From Mariniblastus fucicola (GTDB lineage: Bacteria; Planctomycetota; Planctomycetia; Pirellulales; Pirellulaceae), in contig NZ_CP042912.1 in the NCBI RefSeq assembly GCF_008087665.1, forward strand, positions 1,984,001-2,048,000: a stretch of 64,000 nucleotides of DNA, written 5' to 3'. How positions within the stretch are numbered: the stretch's first letter is position 1; each line of letters opens with the position of its first letter. The translations under genes were made by a program, and so were the position numbers. Shown piece by piece: positions 42,470-50,579 of the stretch. The notes beneath the pieces were generated by a model, which was not told the origin of the DNA, did not search any database, and saw only the letters and a program-made list of their open reading frames with translations.

Positions 42470-43057
42470 ATGAAAGTGCACTCGATGCTCAGCGACGCAG
42501 AATTCACATCGCTAATGGATAAAGCTCGTTCCGGCGATTCCGAAGCGGCTCAAAAGCTGGTCCAGCTTTATGAACCGGAGATCCGCAGGGCCGCGCGGAT
42601 GCGTTTGACGGATTCCAAATTGCGTCGCATCGTGGACTCGATCGACATCTGCCAATCGGTGTTCGGCAAGTTCTTTGAGACGGCTCAATCGCCGAAGGGC
42701 ATTGATTTGAAGAAGCCTGAACAATTGCTCGGGTTGCTGGTCACGATGACTCGAAACCGCGTTGTTGACGAGCATCGCCATCAAACGGCTCAGAAGCGAA
42801 ATGCTGGCGACGGCGTCGTTGAAGCGGCAGCGAACCTGTTGGTTTCCGACGATCCCGGGCCGAAAACCGAGATTGAAATGAAAGACATGTTGGCCAAAGT
42901 CCGTTCCCGGTTTACTGCCGAAGAGCTGGAAATTGCGGACCTCCGCGGCGAAGGGCTAACATGGGACGAGGTCGCGAAACGGCTGCAGGTTTCGGCTGAC
43001 AGTTGTCGCAAACGGCTCGAACGAGGCATCGAACGCGTTCGTGAAGAGATGAGATAG
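42470..43057 (+). CDS. ECF-type RNA polymerase sigma factor
   Basis: This is an extracytoplasmic-function sigma factor of the planctomycete-expanded type. Region 2 reads ARMRLTDSKLRRIVDSIDIC and SVFGKFFETAQS, and region 4 reads RFTAEELEIADLRGEGLTWD then EVAKRLQVSADSCRKRLERG with its helix-turn-helix. The start is unsettled: TTG 42458, ATG 42470 or ATG 42485; none has a strong ribosome binding site, and the conserved block begins soon after the last. No anti-sigma gene follows. Direct neighbours are the divergent PEP-CTERM gene, and control of that surface protein is a plausible inference from the shared 190-bp gap. Confidence 0.87.
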   Translation: MKVHSMLSDAEFTSLMDKARSGDSEAAQKLVQLYEPEIRRAARMRLTDSKLRRIVDSIDICQSVFGKFFETAQSPKGIDLKKPEQLLGLLVTMTRNRVVDEHRHQTAQKRNAGDGVVEAAANLLVSDDPGPKTEIEMKDMLAKVRSRFTAEELEIADLRGEGLTWDEVAKRLQVSADSCRKRLERGIERVREEMR

Positions 43058-43121
43058 AGGCAATCGAGACTGCAGTGTTCGAAATGGCAATCCGCAACAA
43101 TATGCTGGCTTGGTCGCTCGA

Positions 43122-43769
43122 TTAAAGCTTGCCTTTATCCTTCAGCCACGCGATGACTTGATCCGCCAGCGTTTCCACCGGCAAATCGCCCTGCAGATGA
43201 ATCTCGGGTTTGGCAGGAGCCTCGTAAGGCGCATCGATTCCCGTGAAGCCCTTGATTTCGCCGGCGCGAGCTTTTTTGTACAAGCCCTTGGGGTCACGCT
43301 GTTCGCAAATTTCGATCGGCGTGTCGACGAAGACTTCTACAAATTCGTTTTCTGAACCTTCCGCACCGCCGCGCGTTACCAGATCACGAACTCGGTCGCG
43401 GTCCGCACGGTAGGGGCTAACGAAAGCCGTCAAAGCGATCGTTCCTGACGAGCAAAAGATCTCGGCAACACAGCCGATGCGCCGAATGTTCTCTTCCCGG
43501 TCCTGCGGCCCGAAGCTCAGCCCAAACCGTTTGGCGAATTCGTCGCCGTGAATCGGAGCCAGGATTTCCGGGCTGGCGTTGAGGCCGTGTCGGATGTTGT
43601 CGCCGTCGAGTACGAAGCTGCGGGCTGAAAGTTCGTTCAGTTTTGCATCGACGCAGTTGGCGACGGTGCTTTTGCCGCTACCGCTAAGCCCGGTGAACCA
43701 GACGACGCATCCTCGCGGTCGTGCTACGGAGTGGTCGTGCCAGGTGACGAGTGTTTTTTCTTCGGACAT
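43122..43769 (-). CDS. cysC: Adenylylsulfate kinase
   Basis: CysC phosphorylates adenylylsulfate with ATP to give PAPS in sulfate assimilation and sulfation. This 215-residue protein is complete. It has the P-loop WFTGLSGSGKSTVANCV (about 24-40), the family motif VLDGDNIRHGLN (about 52-63) with the APS-binding residues, then RIGCVAEIFCSSGTIALTAF and SPYRADRDRVRDL, and FVEVFVDTPIEICEQRDPKG. The N-terminal 18 residues and a somewhat longer lid region than in E. coli CysC (201) account for the length. It stands next to the MobA-like gene on the same strand but 141 bases apart. No CysD/CysN gene is in view. Confidence 0.95.
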   Translation of the reverse strand: MSEEKTLVTWHDHSVARPRGCVVWFTGLSGSGKSTVANCVDAKLNELSARSFVLDGDNIRHGLNASPEILAPIHGDEFAKRFGLSFGPQDREENIRRIGCVAEIFCSSGTIALTAFVSPYRADRDRVRDLVTRGGAEGSENEFVEVFVDTPIEICEQRDPKGLYKKARAGEIKGFTGIDAPYEAPAKPEIHLQGDLPVETLADQVIAWLKDKGKL

Positions 43770-43910
43770 GTTGGAGCGTGTTGTGACAGGTGAGATTAAC
43801 GGCGAATGTTGATTTGGAATTTATAGATCATAGTCGAATTGTGGAACGTTGGTTTCCAGCGTTTGTTGCATGTTTTGGGTTGGGCTTGCAGTGGGGCCGC
43901 CGCGAATGCA

Positions 43911-44612
43911 TCACCCGTGTCGCAGCAGTTCCTCGATCGAGGCAGGGCAATCGAGCCCTCGACCACGGAGGAAATCAAGGTACTGGCTGGGAGAGTTCAA
44001 ATTCTTCATCGAATCAAGCTCCGGATCGGCGGCGCGAATCTGCTCCATGTTCACCTGTTGGGTTTTGAGCTCCTTCGCCAGATCGGAAACCCGAAGCTGC
44101 TTTCTCTCGATCATCGCAGCGACTTTTTCCGCCGCGCTGCAGCGGTAAATTGCTGTCATGCCGTAGATTCGATTCGTCGTCATCGGAATCGCGGCTTCGA
44201 CATCCGCCATGTCAGACGCAAGCAACGCGTCCTGCAAAACGTTCAGCACCGCCGGGCAGATCAGCGGCACATCGCAGCTGGTGACAAAAGCCCAGCGGGA
44301 ACATTTGCCAGCCGCTTCCAATCCGACTCGAATCCCTTCCAACGGCCCCGAGTCGTCTCGCTGGTCGACGACCACCGAAAATCGATCGACTCCGATCTGA
44401 TCGCGAATTTTGGTGACTTCTTCGAGCGTACGTTTGCTGGCGGCGGCGATGATCGGACCGTCGACAACGTTCAGAAGTTCACTGACTACGCATTCCAGGA
44501 ACGTGCGATCGCCAAGCGGCAAACGAAATTTGTCGAAACCCATCCGGCTACTCTCGCCGCCGCACAGGACGATGGCTGCGATTTCAAAAGGACGTTCCGA
44601 TTCGTGTGCCAT
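43911..44612 (-). CDS. MobA-like molybdenum cofactor guanylyltransferase
   Basis: ATG at 44612 begins the conserved fold; a frame up to 44699 is not needed. The 233-residue product has the nucleotidyltransferase loop IVLCGGESSRMGFDKFRLPL (about 13-32, with the LxGGxSxRMGxDK motif), the metal-binding FVTSCDVPLI (about 107-116), and IPMTTNRIYGMTAIYRC. MobA attaches GMP to molybdopterin to make Mo-MGD or W-MGD cofactors. The divergent gene beginning 80 bases upstream encodes a subunit of formylmethanofuran dehydrogenase, an enzyme that uses an MGD cofactor in its catalytic subunit, so a functional link is likely. It could also be another MobA-fold cytidylyl or guanylyltransferase. Confidence 0.78.
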   Translation of the reverse strand: MAHESERPFEIAAIVLCGGESSRMGFDKFRLPLGDRTFLECVVSELLNVVDGPIIAAASKRTLEEVTKIRDQIGVDRFSVVVDQRDDSGPLEGIRVGLEAAGKCSRWAFVTSCDVPLICPAVLNVLQDALLASDMADVEAAIPMTTNRIYGMTAIYRCSAAEKVAAMIERKQLRVSDLAKELKTQQVNMEQIRAADPELDSMKNLNSPSQYLDFLRGRGLDCPASIEELLRHG

Positions 44613-44692
44613 AGGTTCCGATTGCGTTTGTGATTCAAAAGCGATTGAGTTAGTTTGGTTGCGAACCCTAAACTTTTTCCGATTGTACTCTG

Positions 44693-45517
44693 ATGCCAAT
44701 CCTGTTCGAACTCAAGTCCAAACCAGGTCTGCCGCTGGACGTGCGAAATTTGGTGCCCGACTCCGTCAAGGAAATGACGCCAACTCAAATTGGAAACCTT
44801 GAGATCGGGCTCGGCAATCGCAGCGTTCCGGTTTCTCAATGGTTTGATGTTTCTGGTGAGTCTGGCGACGCAGAGGTTGTTTTTCAAGGATCGCTGGAGA
44901 ACGTTCACGCGATCGGCCACTCGATGAGCTGTGGAAAAATCGAAGTGCGTGGTTCGACCGGGCGTCACGTTGGAGCATCGATGTCGGGAGGCGAGATTGT
45001 CGTCGACGGCGATGTCTCCGACTATCCTGGCTATGAGATGCAAGGCGGTACCATCGTGGTTCGTGGCGATGCGGGCGATCACGTCGGAGGTTGCTACCCC
45101 GGAGCGAAGTACGGAATGAATCGCGGCGTCATTTTGATCGCCGGTTCGGCTGGCAAGGGATTGGGCTACCGCATGCGACGCGGAACCATTGTTGTGGGCG
45201 GCGATGTAGCTGATCACACCGCGTGGCAGATGCGTGCCGGCACGATCATCGTGTTTGGAAAGTGTTCCGGGTGGGTGGGCGTCGATATGAGACGCGGCAC
45301 GATTATCGTTCAGGAGTCGTTTCCCATGCCGCAGACGTTTGCGGAAGGCCCGCAGGTGGTTGTTCCGGTGGTTGCGATGTTGGACCGGTGGCTTGCTGGA
45401 GTCTGTGATCGCTATGGCATTTCTGTTCCGTCGATTGCGGCGTCATCAGTTCGAACGTGGCACGGTGATGCACTGGCGGGTGGTCGAGGAGAGCTACTTG
45501 TTGCAATGACCCGCTAA
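44693..45517 (+). CDS. Formylmethanofuran dehydrogenase subunit C homologue
   Basis: This 274-residue protein is the FhcC/FmdC type, a right-handed parallel beta-helix with GxxI/V-rich repeats such as GASMSGGEIVVDGDVSDYPG, MQGGTIVVRGDAG, MRRGTIVVGGDVA and MRAGTIIVFGKCSGW. FhcC is a subunit of the formyltransferase/hydrolase complex that handles formyl groups in the tetrahydromethanopterin C1 pathway found in methylotrophs, planctomycetes and archaea. It also resembles the C-terminal domain of glutamate synthase large subunit, but length and N-terminal block suit FhcC. The other subunits (A, B, D) are not in the window. It lies divergently from the MobA-like gene. Confidence 0.88.
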   Translation: MPILFELKSKPGLPLDVRNLVPDSVKEMTPTQIGNLEIGLGNRSVPVSQWFDVSGESGDAEVVFQGSLENVHAIGHSMSCGKIEVRGSTGRHVGASMSGGEIVVDGDVSDYPGYEMQGGTIVVRGDAGDHVGGCYPGAKYGMNRGVILIAGSAGKGLGYRMRRGTIVVGGDVADHTAWQMRAGTIIVFGKCSGWVGVDMRRGTIIVQESFPMPQTFAEGPQVVVPVVAMLDRWLAGVCDRYGISVPSIAASSVRTWHGDALAGGRGELLVAMTR

Positions 45518-45609
45518 GTAGAATGGACAGGTCGCAATAGATTTTGTCGTCAACTATTTTTGTAAACTGTTAACAAACTCAACGTATCCCAAACGAGACG
45601 CTTAAAAGA

Positions 45610-46470
45610 ATGGAAGTTCACACAACGACAGGTAAACAGCGGCTCAATCGATTGCGTCCGCTTTCCGTAGGCTTCGTTATCATCCTGGTTTGCTGTCTCT
45701 CCGCGATCGTTTTCGCTGGAACCGTTGGTTCTGGCGATCGAGCCAACTCGATGCTGCAGGATTATCCCGAGGGTGAGCTTGGCGAAATCGTGAAGCTTGG
45801 CGAGGCGATCGTGATGAACACCGCGGAACATCCGCTTTCGAAACAGTACGTGGGAAACAAGCTCAACTGTACGTCCTGCCATTTGGATGGCGGGCGACAT
45901 GAAACGGCGGCAAGTTTTCTTGGAACGGCCACCGCGTATCCGGCTTGGTCGCCTCGTGAGCAAACGGTCATCACATTGGAAGACCGTGCGTTGAACTGTT
46001 TCATGCGAAGCCAAAACGGGACGCGTCCACCAAACGGTAGCCGCGTTTCAGTCGCGGTGACGACTTACATTACGTGGTTGTCGCAAGGATCAGAATTGAA
46101 GATGAACGGCGAGAAACCGCTGGGCCCGAATCACACGCCGGCGTTGGATCTGGAAGGGATCCAGCCAGATGTGGCACGCGGGGAAGAACTCTACACGGAT
46201 CGGTGTGCTGATTGTCATGGCGATAATGGTGACGAAGAACCGCCTATTTGGGGAGCCGACTCTTACAACGACGGGGCGGGTTTGAGTCGCAATGCGAAAC
46301 TGGCGTCGTGGTTGAAAGTCGCCATGCCTCTCGATGACGCGACGCTGACTGTTCAGGAAGCCTATGACCTCGCTGCTTTCGTCAACAGCCACAAACGTCC
46401 GCACTTCGTTCTGTCAGAACATCTTCCTGACGATGCAAAGTTGGGCGAGTACAACGGTACTGTTAAATAA
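45610..46470 (+). CDS. Dihaem cytochrome c, TsdA-like (thiosulfate dehydrogenase family)
   Basis: A signal anchor (GFVIILVCCLSAIVFAG, about 21-37) sends the protein to the periplasm. Two haem c sites are present: CTSCHLDGGRHETAASF (about 94-110) and CADCHGDNGDEEPP (about 199-212). TsdA-type features follow haem 1: YPAWSPREQTVITLEDRALN, CFMRSQNGTRPPN, and TTYITWLSQGSEL. TsdA oxidises thiosulfate to tetrathionate. The distal haem ligand of TsdA (Cys) is in an equivalent position to a Cys in CFMRSQ, so activity is plausible. It is 286 residues, longer than a single-haem protein and close to TsdA. A sulfur-oxidation or electron-transfer role in the periplasm is inferred. Confidence 0.78.
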   Translation: MEVHTTTGKQRLNRLRPLSVGFVIILVCCLSAIVFAGTVGSGDRANSMLQDYPEGELGEIVKLGEAIVMNTAEHPLSKQYVGNKLNCTSCHLDGGRHETAASFLGTATAYPAWSPREQTVITLEDRALNCFMRSQNGTRPPNGSRVSVAVTTYITWLSQGSELKMNGEKPLGPNHTPALDLEGIQPDVARGEELYTDRCADCHGDNGDEEPPIWGADSYNDGAGLSRNAKLASWLKVAMPLDDATLTVQEAYDLAAFVNSHKRPHFVLSEHLPDDAKLGEYNGTVK

Positions 46471-46496
46471 AAAGGCCGCCTCAAAAGAAGCGGCCT
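46468..46496 (-). terminator. Rho-independent terminator of the thioredoxin gene
   Basis: On the minus strand AGGCCGC, loop TTCTTTTGAG, GCGGCCT is followed by TTTTTATTT. It ends transcription of the selenoprotein candidate, 66 bases after its stop, and lies directly after the stop of the convergent cytochrome gene. Confidence 0.82.
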
Positions 46497-46561
46497 CATG
46501 AATCGGCATGTCGTTCGGGTCTTGCTGTACGCGAATCAACCCGGTGACGCCTTTGAGCGCC

Positions 46562-46996
46562 TTACAACGCCTCGTCAATCATGGCGCGAATTTTCGCTTC
46601 GTCGGCCCCGACGACTCGTCCAACTTCATCGCCGCCCTTGACGACAACCAAAGTTGGCATGAACTCAACTTTAAACTCTGCTGCAACATCTCCGGCTTTG
46701 TCCACGTCTACTGCGACGAACTTGACTTTGCCTTCGTACTCTTTAGCCATCTTCTGAAGCCCCGGCTTCAATGTTTTGCACGGGCCTCACCACACGGCTG
46801 TAAAATCGACCAGCGTAATCTCATTGGCTGCCACAGCGGCCTCAAGCCCGTCAGCGTCGACTTCGTCCAGAACGATTCCGCCATCGACGGCTGAAGCGCC
46901 TTGCGTGTTGCCTTTGCCGGATTCGACAGTCGACTGCTCGCCGCAGCCCACGGCCAGTATCGCCATCAGGCCGATTGAAAAAAATAACGATCTCAT
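46562..46996 (-). CDS. Lipoprotein thioredoxin with in-frame TGA at the active-site Cys (candidate selenoprotein)
   Basis: The frame is one continuous reading from ATG 46996 to the stop at 46562, except for TGA at 46787-46789. Thioredoxins have WCGPC; here it reads Trp-TGA-Gly-Pro-Cys, so TGA sits at the first, nucleophilic Cys (residue 70 of 144). No frameshift is involved. Twenty-two bases after TGA, TGAAGC, loop CGGG, GCTTCA forms a 6-bp hairpin, which matches the bacterial SECIS form (hairpin loop within about 16-37 nt, G among its first loop bases). The N-terminus is a lipoprotein signal (MRSLFFSIGLMAILAVGC, with GC as lipobox end), so it probably works in the periplasm. The rest is normal thioredoxin (VKFVAVDVDKAGDVAAEFKV, then MPTLVV with cis-Pro). 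A nonsense mutation is the alternative. Confidence 0.75.
46756..46775 (-). promoter_or_regulatory. Candidate SECIS hairpin
   Basis: Stem TGAAGC/GCTTCA with loop CGGG, 6 bp, extended by one G-U pair (46754 and 46771), lies inside the coding sequence for Leu-Lys-Pro-Gly-Leu-Gln. The distance from TGA to the loop is 22 nt. Position and loop G content fit the bacterial SECIS consensus. SelB binding itself is not testable here. Confidence 0.6.
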
Positions 46997-47261
46997 TAGT
47001 ACTCCAAAGATATCTTTGCGAATTTGAAAAGTTTGTTGCGTTGAGTCATCTCAAAACGTTCGCGACGCTCTTCAAAACGATCAGCATCGTTTGGGCCGGC
47101 CAGGAAGACACAAAAGTCTCCAGACCACGCTTTGAAACAGGCCTTAGGGTAACAGTACGCCAGGAACAATCGAAGCTGGATTTTGGCTGCTGTGGCTCTC
47201 GATACATTCGGCCAGCAAGCCCTGGTTGGGGCGTCGCAAGAATCTGGAACCGTATGCGACT
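46997..47261. other. Intergenic, divergent promoters for thioredoxin and valS
   Basis: No gene is convincing in this stretch; the small open frames are shadows. No T-box leader or strong hairpin was seen. Confidence 0.4.
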
Positions 47262-47289
47262 TTGCCCAAGTCGCGATTTTGCCTATAAA
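47262..47289 (+). promoter_or_regulatory. Probable sigma70 promoter of valS
   Basis: TTGCCC at 47262-47267 and TATAAA at 47284-47289 are separated by 16 bp. The start of transcription would be near 47296, leaving a leader of about 68 bases. Confidence 0.4.
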
Positions 47290-47363
47290 GTGCAGCTTTA
47301 CTGAACCTTTCTGCGCCCTCAATGCTCCAGCGGGCATGCGATCAACCTCTACCACGAACAAAA

Positions 47364-50300
47364 ATGACCGACCAGGAAATTCCAACACGTTTCGACTTTG
47401 ATTCCGCTGAAGCACGCATCTACGAGATGTGGGAGCAGGGCGGATGGTTTCACGCCGACGAAAACGATGAACGTCCTCCTTACACCGTCGTCATTCCGCC
47501 GCCGAACGTCACCGGAGCACTGCACCTTGGTCACGCGCTCAACAACACACTGCAAGACACGCTGATCCGCATGAAGCGAATGCAGGGCTTCAACGCACTT
47601 TGGATGCCAGGCACCGACCATGCCGGAATCGCAACGCAGGCCCGCGTCGAAAAACGCATCAAGGAAATCGAAGGCGTCACGCGACATGATCTGGGGCGCG
47701 AAAAGCTTGTCGCGCGGATCTGGGACTGGAAAGACCAATACGAAAAACGAATCCTCGGCCAGCTGAAACAAATGGGCTGCAGCTGTGACTGGGAGCGAAC
47801 CCGTTTTACGCTGGACGATCAGTGTGCCACCGCGGTTCGGTACACGTTCCACGACCTGTTCCAAAAAACCAAAATCTATCGCGGCAAACGACTGGTCAAC
47901 TGGGACACGTTCTTGCAGACGACCGTTAGCGACGACGAAGTCTTCAACAAGACCAAGCAGGGCCACTTCTGGCACTTCATGTATCCGGTCATCGACCCCA
48001 AACCTGGCGAGCCGGCTCATATCATTGTCGCGACAACCCGGCCGGAAACGATGCTGGGCGACACCGCGGTTGCTGTTCATCCGGATCCTGCTGCGGCGCT
48101 GAGCAAAGTCGCCTCTGAGTTGAACGACAAGCTCAAGAAATGTTCCACGTCGGAAAAAGAAGGCGTCGAAGAGCAAATCAAAGCCCTCGAACAGCGTCGC
48201 GAATCGATGCTTCCGCAATTGGAACTTTTGCGAGACATGGCCAACGATGGACGAAAGCTCACGTTGCCGCTGCAGAATCGCGAAATCCCATTGGTCTGCG
48301 ACGAGTGGGCGAAGCCGGAGCTTGGTACGGGCTGCGTCAAGATCACGCCGGCTCACGATCCGAATGACTATGAAGTTGGCGTTCGCTGCGATCTGCCGAT
48401 GATCAACATCATGAATGCCGATGGAACGCTCAACGCGGAAGCCGGTGCTTACGTCGGGCTGTCGATGAAGGAAGCTCGCAAGAAAGTCGTCGCCGACCTC
48501 GAAGCGTTGGGCTTGCTCGAGAAAGTCGAAGACCGCGAAATCGAATTGCCGACGTCGGATCGCAGTAAGACTCCGATTGAACCGTATCTCACCGATCAAT
48601 GGTTTGTTCGCATGGATGAACTTGCTCAATCGGCGATGGATGCCGTTTCCGACGGGCGCGTTGCGATCACGCCCGAGCGTTACGGCAAAGGATACCTGTC
48701 GTGGCTTGGTGAGAAACGTGATTGGCCGATTTCACGTCAGCTTTGGTGGGGACATCAGATTCCGGTTTGGTCGATTGGCTGCGAAAGCGAATCGGAAAGC
48801 GAAGAGTTGGTCGAGCAGATTGCGGCGCTCGATTCCTGGGACGCGGAAAACGTTTCGATTCAAGTCGAGCTCTCTGAGGAAACCGACGAGGCCAAACGAA
48901 AGCAGTTGGAACTTCCGTTCGCGACGGTTCACGTTTGCGTGCGTGACGAAAATTCACCGGTCGAATCAGAGCTGGAAACGCTCGGCTTTGTCCGCGAAGA
49001 AGACGTGCTCGATACCTGGTTCAGTTCCGCACTGTGGACGCATTCGACGCTTGGCTGGCCCGAGCAAACGGCTTCGCTCGCAAAGTTTTATCCGACCAGC
49101 ACACTGATCACCTCGCGTGACATCATCACGCTGTGGGTCGCACGGATGGTTTTGATGGGCTTGAACAACATGGGCGAAGTCCCGTTCAAGGACGTGTTCA
49201 TCCATCCGAAGATTCTCGATGCCTACGGCGAAACGATGTCGAAATCGAAAGGCAACGGCATCGACCCGCTGGACATCATCCAGAAATTCGGCGCCGACGC
49301 GCTGCGGTTTGCGATGGCTGATCTGACGACCGACACGCAGGACGTCAAGCTGCCGGTTCAGTTTGAGTGTCCGCATTGTCAGCACGTTTTCGATCAGACC
49401 AAGAAGAATCGCGAACTCCACGTCGTCGAGTGTCCTAACAAGAGTTGCGGCAAGCCATTTTCGACTCAGTGGGCCGAATCCGAAGAAGACAAAGCCCTGC
49501 CAAAAGGAGCGGTCACCAGTGAGCGCTTTGAAAAGTCGCGGAACTTTGTCAACAAGCTATGGAACGCGTCCCGGTTCGCGATGATGAATCTGGAAGGCTA
49601 TCAATCGGCGCCCATCAATGTGGACGACATGACGATCGAAGATCGTTGGTTGATGAGCCGTCTGTACAACGTTTCCAAAAAGGTCACCGAAGCGATGGAC
49701 GGGTTTCGTTACGCCGAAGCCACCGGTGCACTTTACGATTTCGCGTGGAATGACTTCTGTAGTTTCTTCCTGGAAATCGTCAAGGATCGTTTGTCTGACG
49801 ACGCGCGACGTCCGCACGCACAACGAATGCTGGTGCTGGGGCTGGATACGCTGATGCGATTGTTGCATCCCTTCATTCCGTTTTTGACCGAAGAGATCTG
49901 GCAGATTCTTAATCGCATCGCTCCCGACCGCGGTTTGGACGCGTCGACGGCCAGCGATTGTCTGGTCCGGGCAGCCTGGCCGGAGATTGATGCTTCGTTC
50001 GATTCGGCGACGATCGACGCGCAGTTTGCTCACTTCCAAAGTACGCTCGGTGCGATCCGTGAGATTCGTGCGAAGCAGAATTTGGGCGAAAAGAAACCGA
50101 TCAAGTTTTCGATCAAGTGTAGCGATGCGATTCGCGATTCGCTCCAACCGATGGCTTCGTATTTCCAAAGCATGTCCAAAGCCGAGCTGACCGACATTGG
50201 CCCGGCGATCGAGCCTCCTGAAGTCAACGCGACGCTGATCCGCGGCGAGCTTGAGCTTTTCGTTGATCTCGATGGCTTGATCGATAAAGACGCAGAAAAG

Positions 50301-50483
50301 AAACGTCTGGAGAAAGAGAAAGCCAACAAGGAAAAAATGATCGCGGGCAAGAAAGGAAAGCTTTCGTCTGACAAGTTCGTCAACGGAGCTCCTGCCGCGA
50401 TTGTCCAACGCGAACGCGATGGCCTGGCCAAACTCGAAGAAGAACTGGCGGTTGTCAACGCAGCATTGGCGGCTTTGAACTAA
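47364..50483 (+). CDS. valS: Valyl-tRNA synthetase
   Basis: ValS charges tRNA-Val and edits mischarged threonine. ATG at 47364 begins MTDQEIPTRFDFDSAEARIY, as in other ValS, rather than a frame start at 47322. The class I motifs are intact: PPNVTGALHLGHAL (HLGH of HIGH, about 44-57) and MSKSKGNGIDPLDII (KMSKS, about 625-640, with Met-Ser-Lys-Ser). The anticodon-binding and C-terminal coiled-coil parts are present (EKKRLEKEKANKEKMIAGKK). A Cys4-type stretch (CPHCQHVF ... CPNKSCGKPF, about 660-700) is inserted just after the KMSKS region and looks like a zinc ribbon. Total length is 1039 residues, longer than E. coli ValS (951) mainly because of this and an insert around residue 240. Confidence 0.96.
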   Translation: MTDQEIPTRFDFDSAEARIYEMWEQGGWFHADENDERPPYTVVIPPPNVTGALHLGHALNNTLQDTLIRMKRMQGFNALWMPGTDHAGIATQARVEKRIKEIEGVTRHDLGREKLVARIWDWKDQYEKRILGQLKQMGCSCDWERTRFTLDDQCATAVRYTFHDLFQKTKIYRGKRLVNWDTFLQTTVSDDEVFNKTKQGHFWHFMYPVIDPKPGEPAHIIVATTRPETMLGDTAVAVHPDPAAALSKVASELNDKLKKCSTSEKEGVEEQIKALEQRRESMLPQLELLRDMANDGRKLTLPLQNREIPLVCDEWAKPELGTGCVKITPAHDPNDYEVGVRCDLPMINIMNADGTLNAEAGAYVGLSMKEARKKVVADLEALGLLEKVEDREIELPTSDRSKTPIEPYLTDQWFVRMDELAQSAMDAVSDGRVAITPERYGKGYLSWLGEKRDWPISRQLWWGHQIPVWSIGCESESESEELVEQIAALDSWDAENVSIQVELSEETDEAKRKQLELPFATVHVCVRDENSPVESELETLGFVREEDVLDTWFSSALWTHSTLGWPEQTASLAKFYPTSTLITSRDIITLWVARMVLMGLNNMGEVPFKDVFIHPKILDAYGETMSKSKGNGIDPLDIIQKFGADALRFAMADLTTDTQDVKLPVQFECPHCQHVFDQTKKNRELHVVECPNKSCGKPFSTQWAESEEDKALPKGAVTSERFEKSRNFVNKLWNASRFAMMNLEGYQSAPINVDDMTIEDRWLMSRLYNVSKKVTEAMDGFRYAEATGALYDFAWNDFCSFFLEIVKDRLSDDARRPHAQRMLVLGLDTLMRLLHPFIPFLTEEIWQILNRIAPDRGLDASTASDCLVRAAWPEIDASFDSATIDAQFAHFQSTLGAIREIRAKQNLGEKKPIKFSIKCSDAIRDSLQPMASYFQSMSKAELTDIGPAIEPPEVNATLIRGELELFVDLDGLIDKDAEKKRLEKEKANKEKMIAGKKGKLSSDKFVNGAPAAIVQRERDGLAKLEEELAVVNAALAALN

Positions 50484-50579
50484 CAGTCGCGCAAAATGGT
50501 AGAATTGTCGTCTGTTGCCAGAACGCCTAATTTTGCCGACACTATATTTTTAAGACTCACCTTCCACCCCGAATACCGC

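Noticed and set aside
46562-46996. Two separate small genes or a frameshifted thioredoxin
   Set aside because: Both halves share one reading frame, and only the TGA separates them exactly at the active-site Cys, with a hairpin downstream; a frameshift would put them in different frames.
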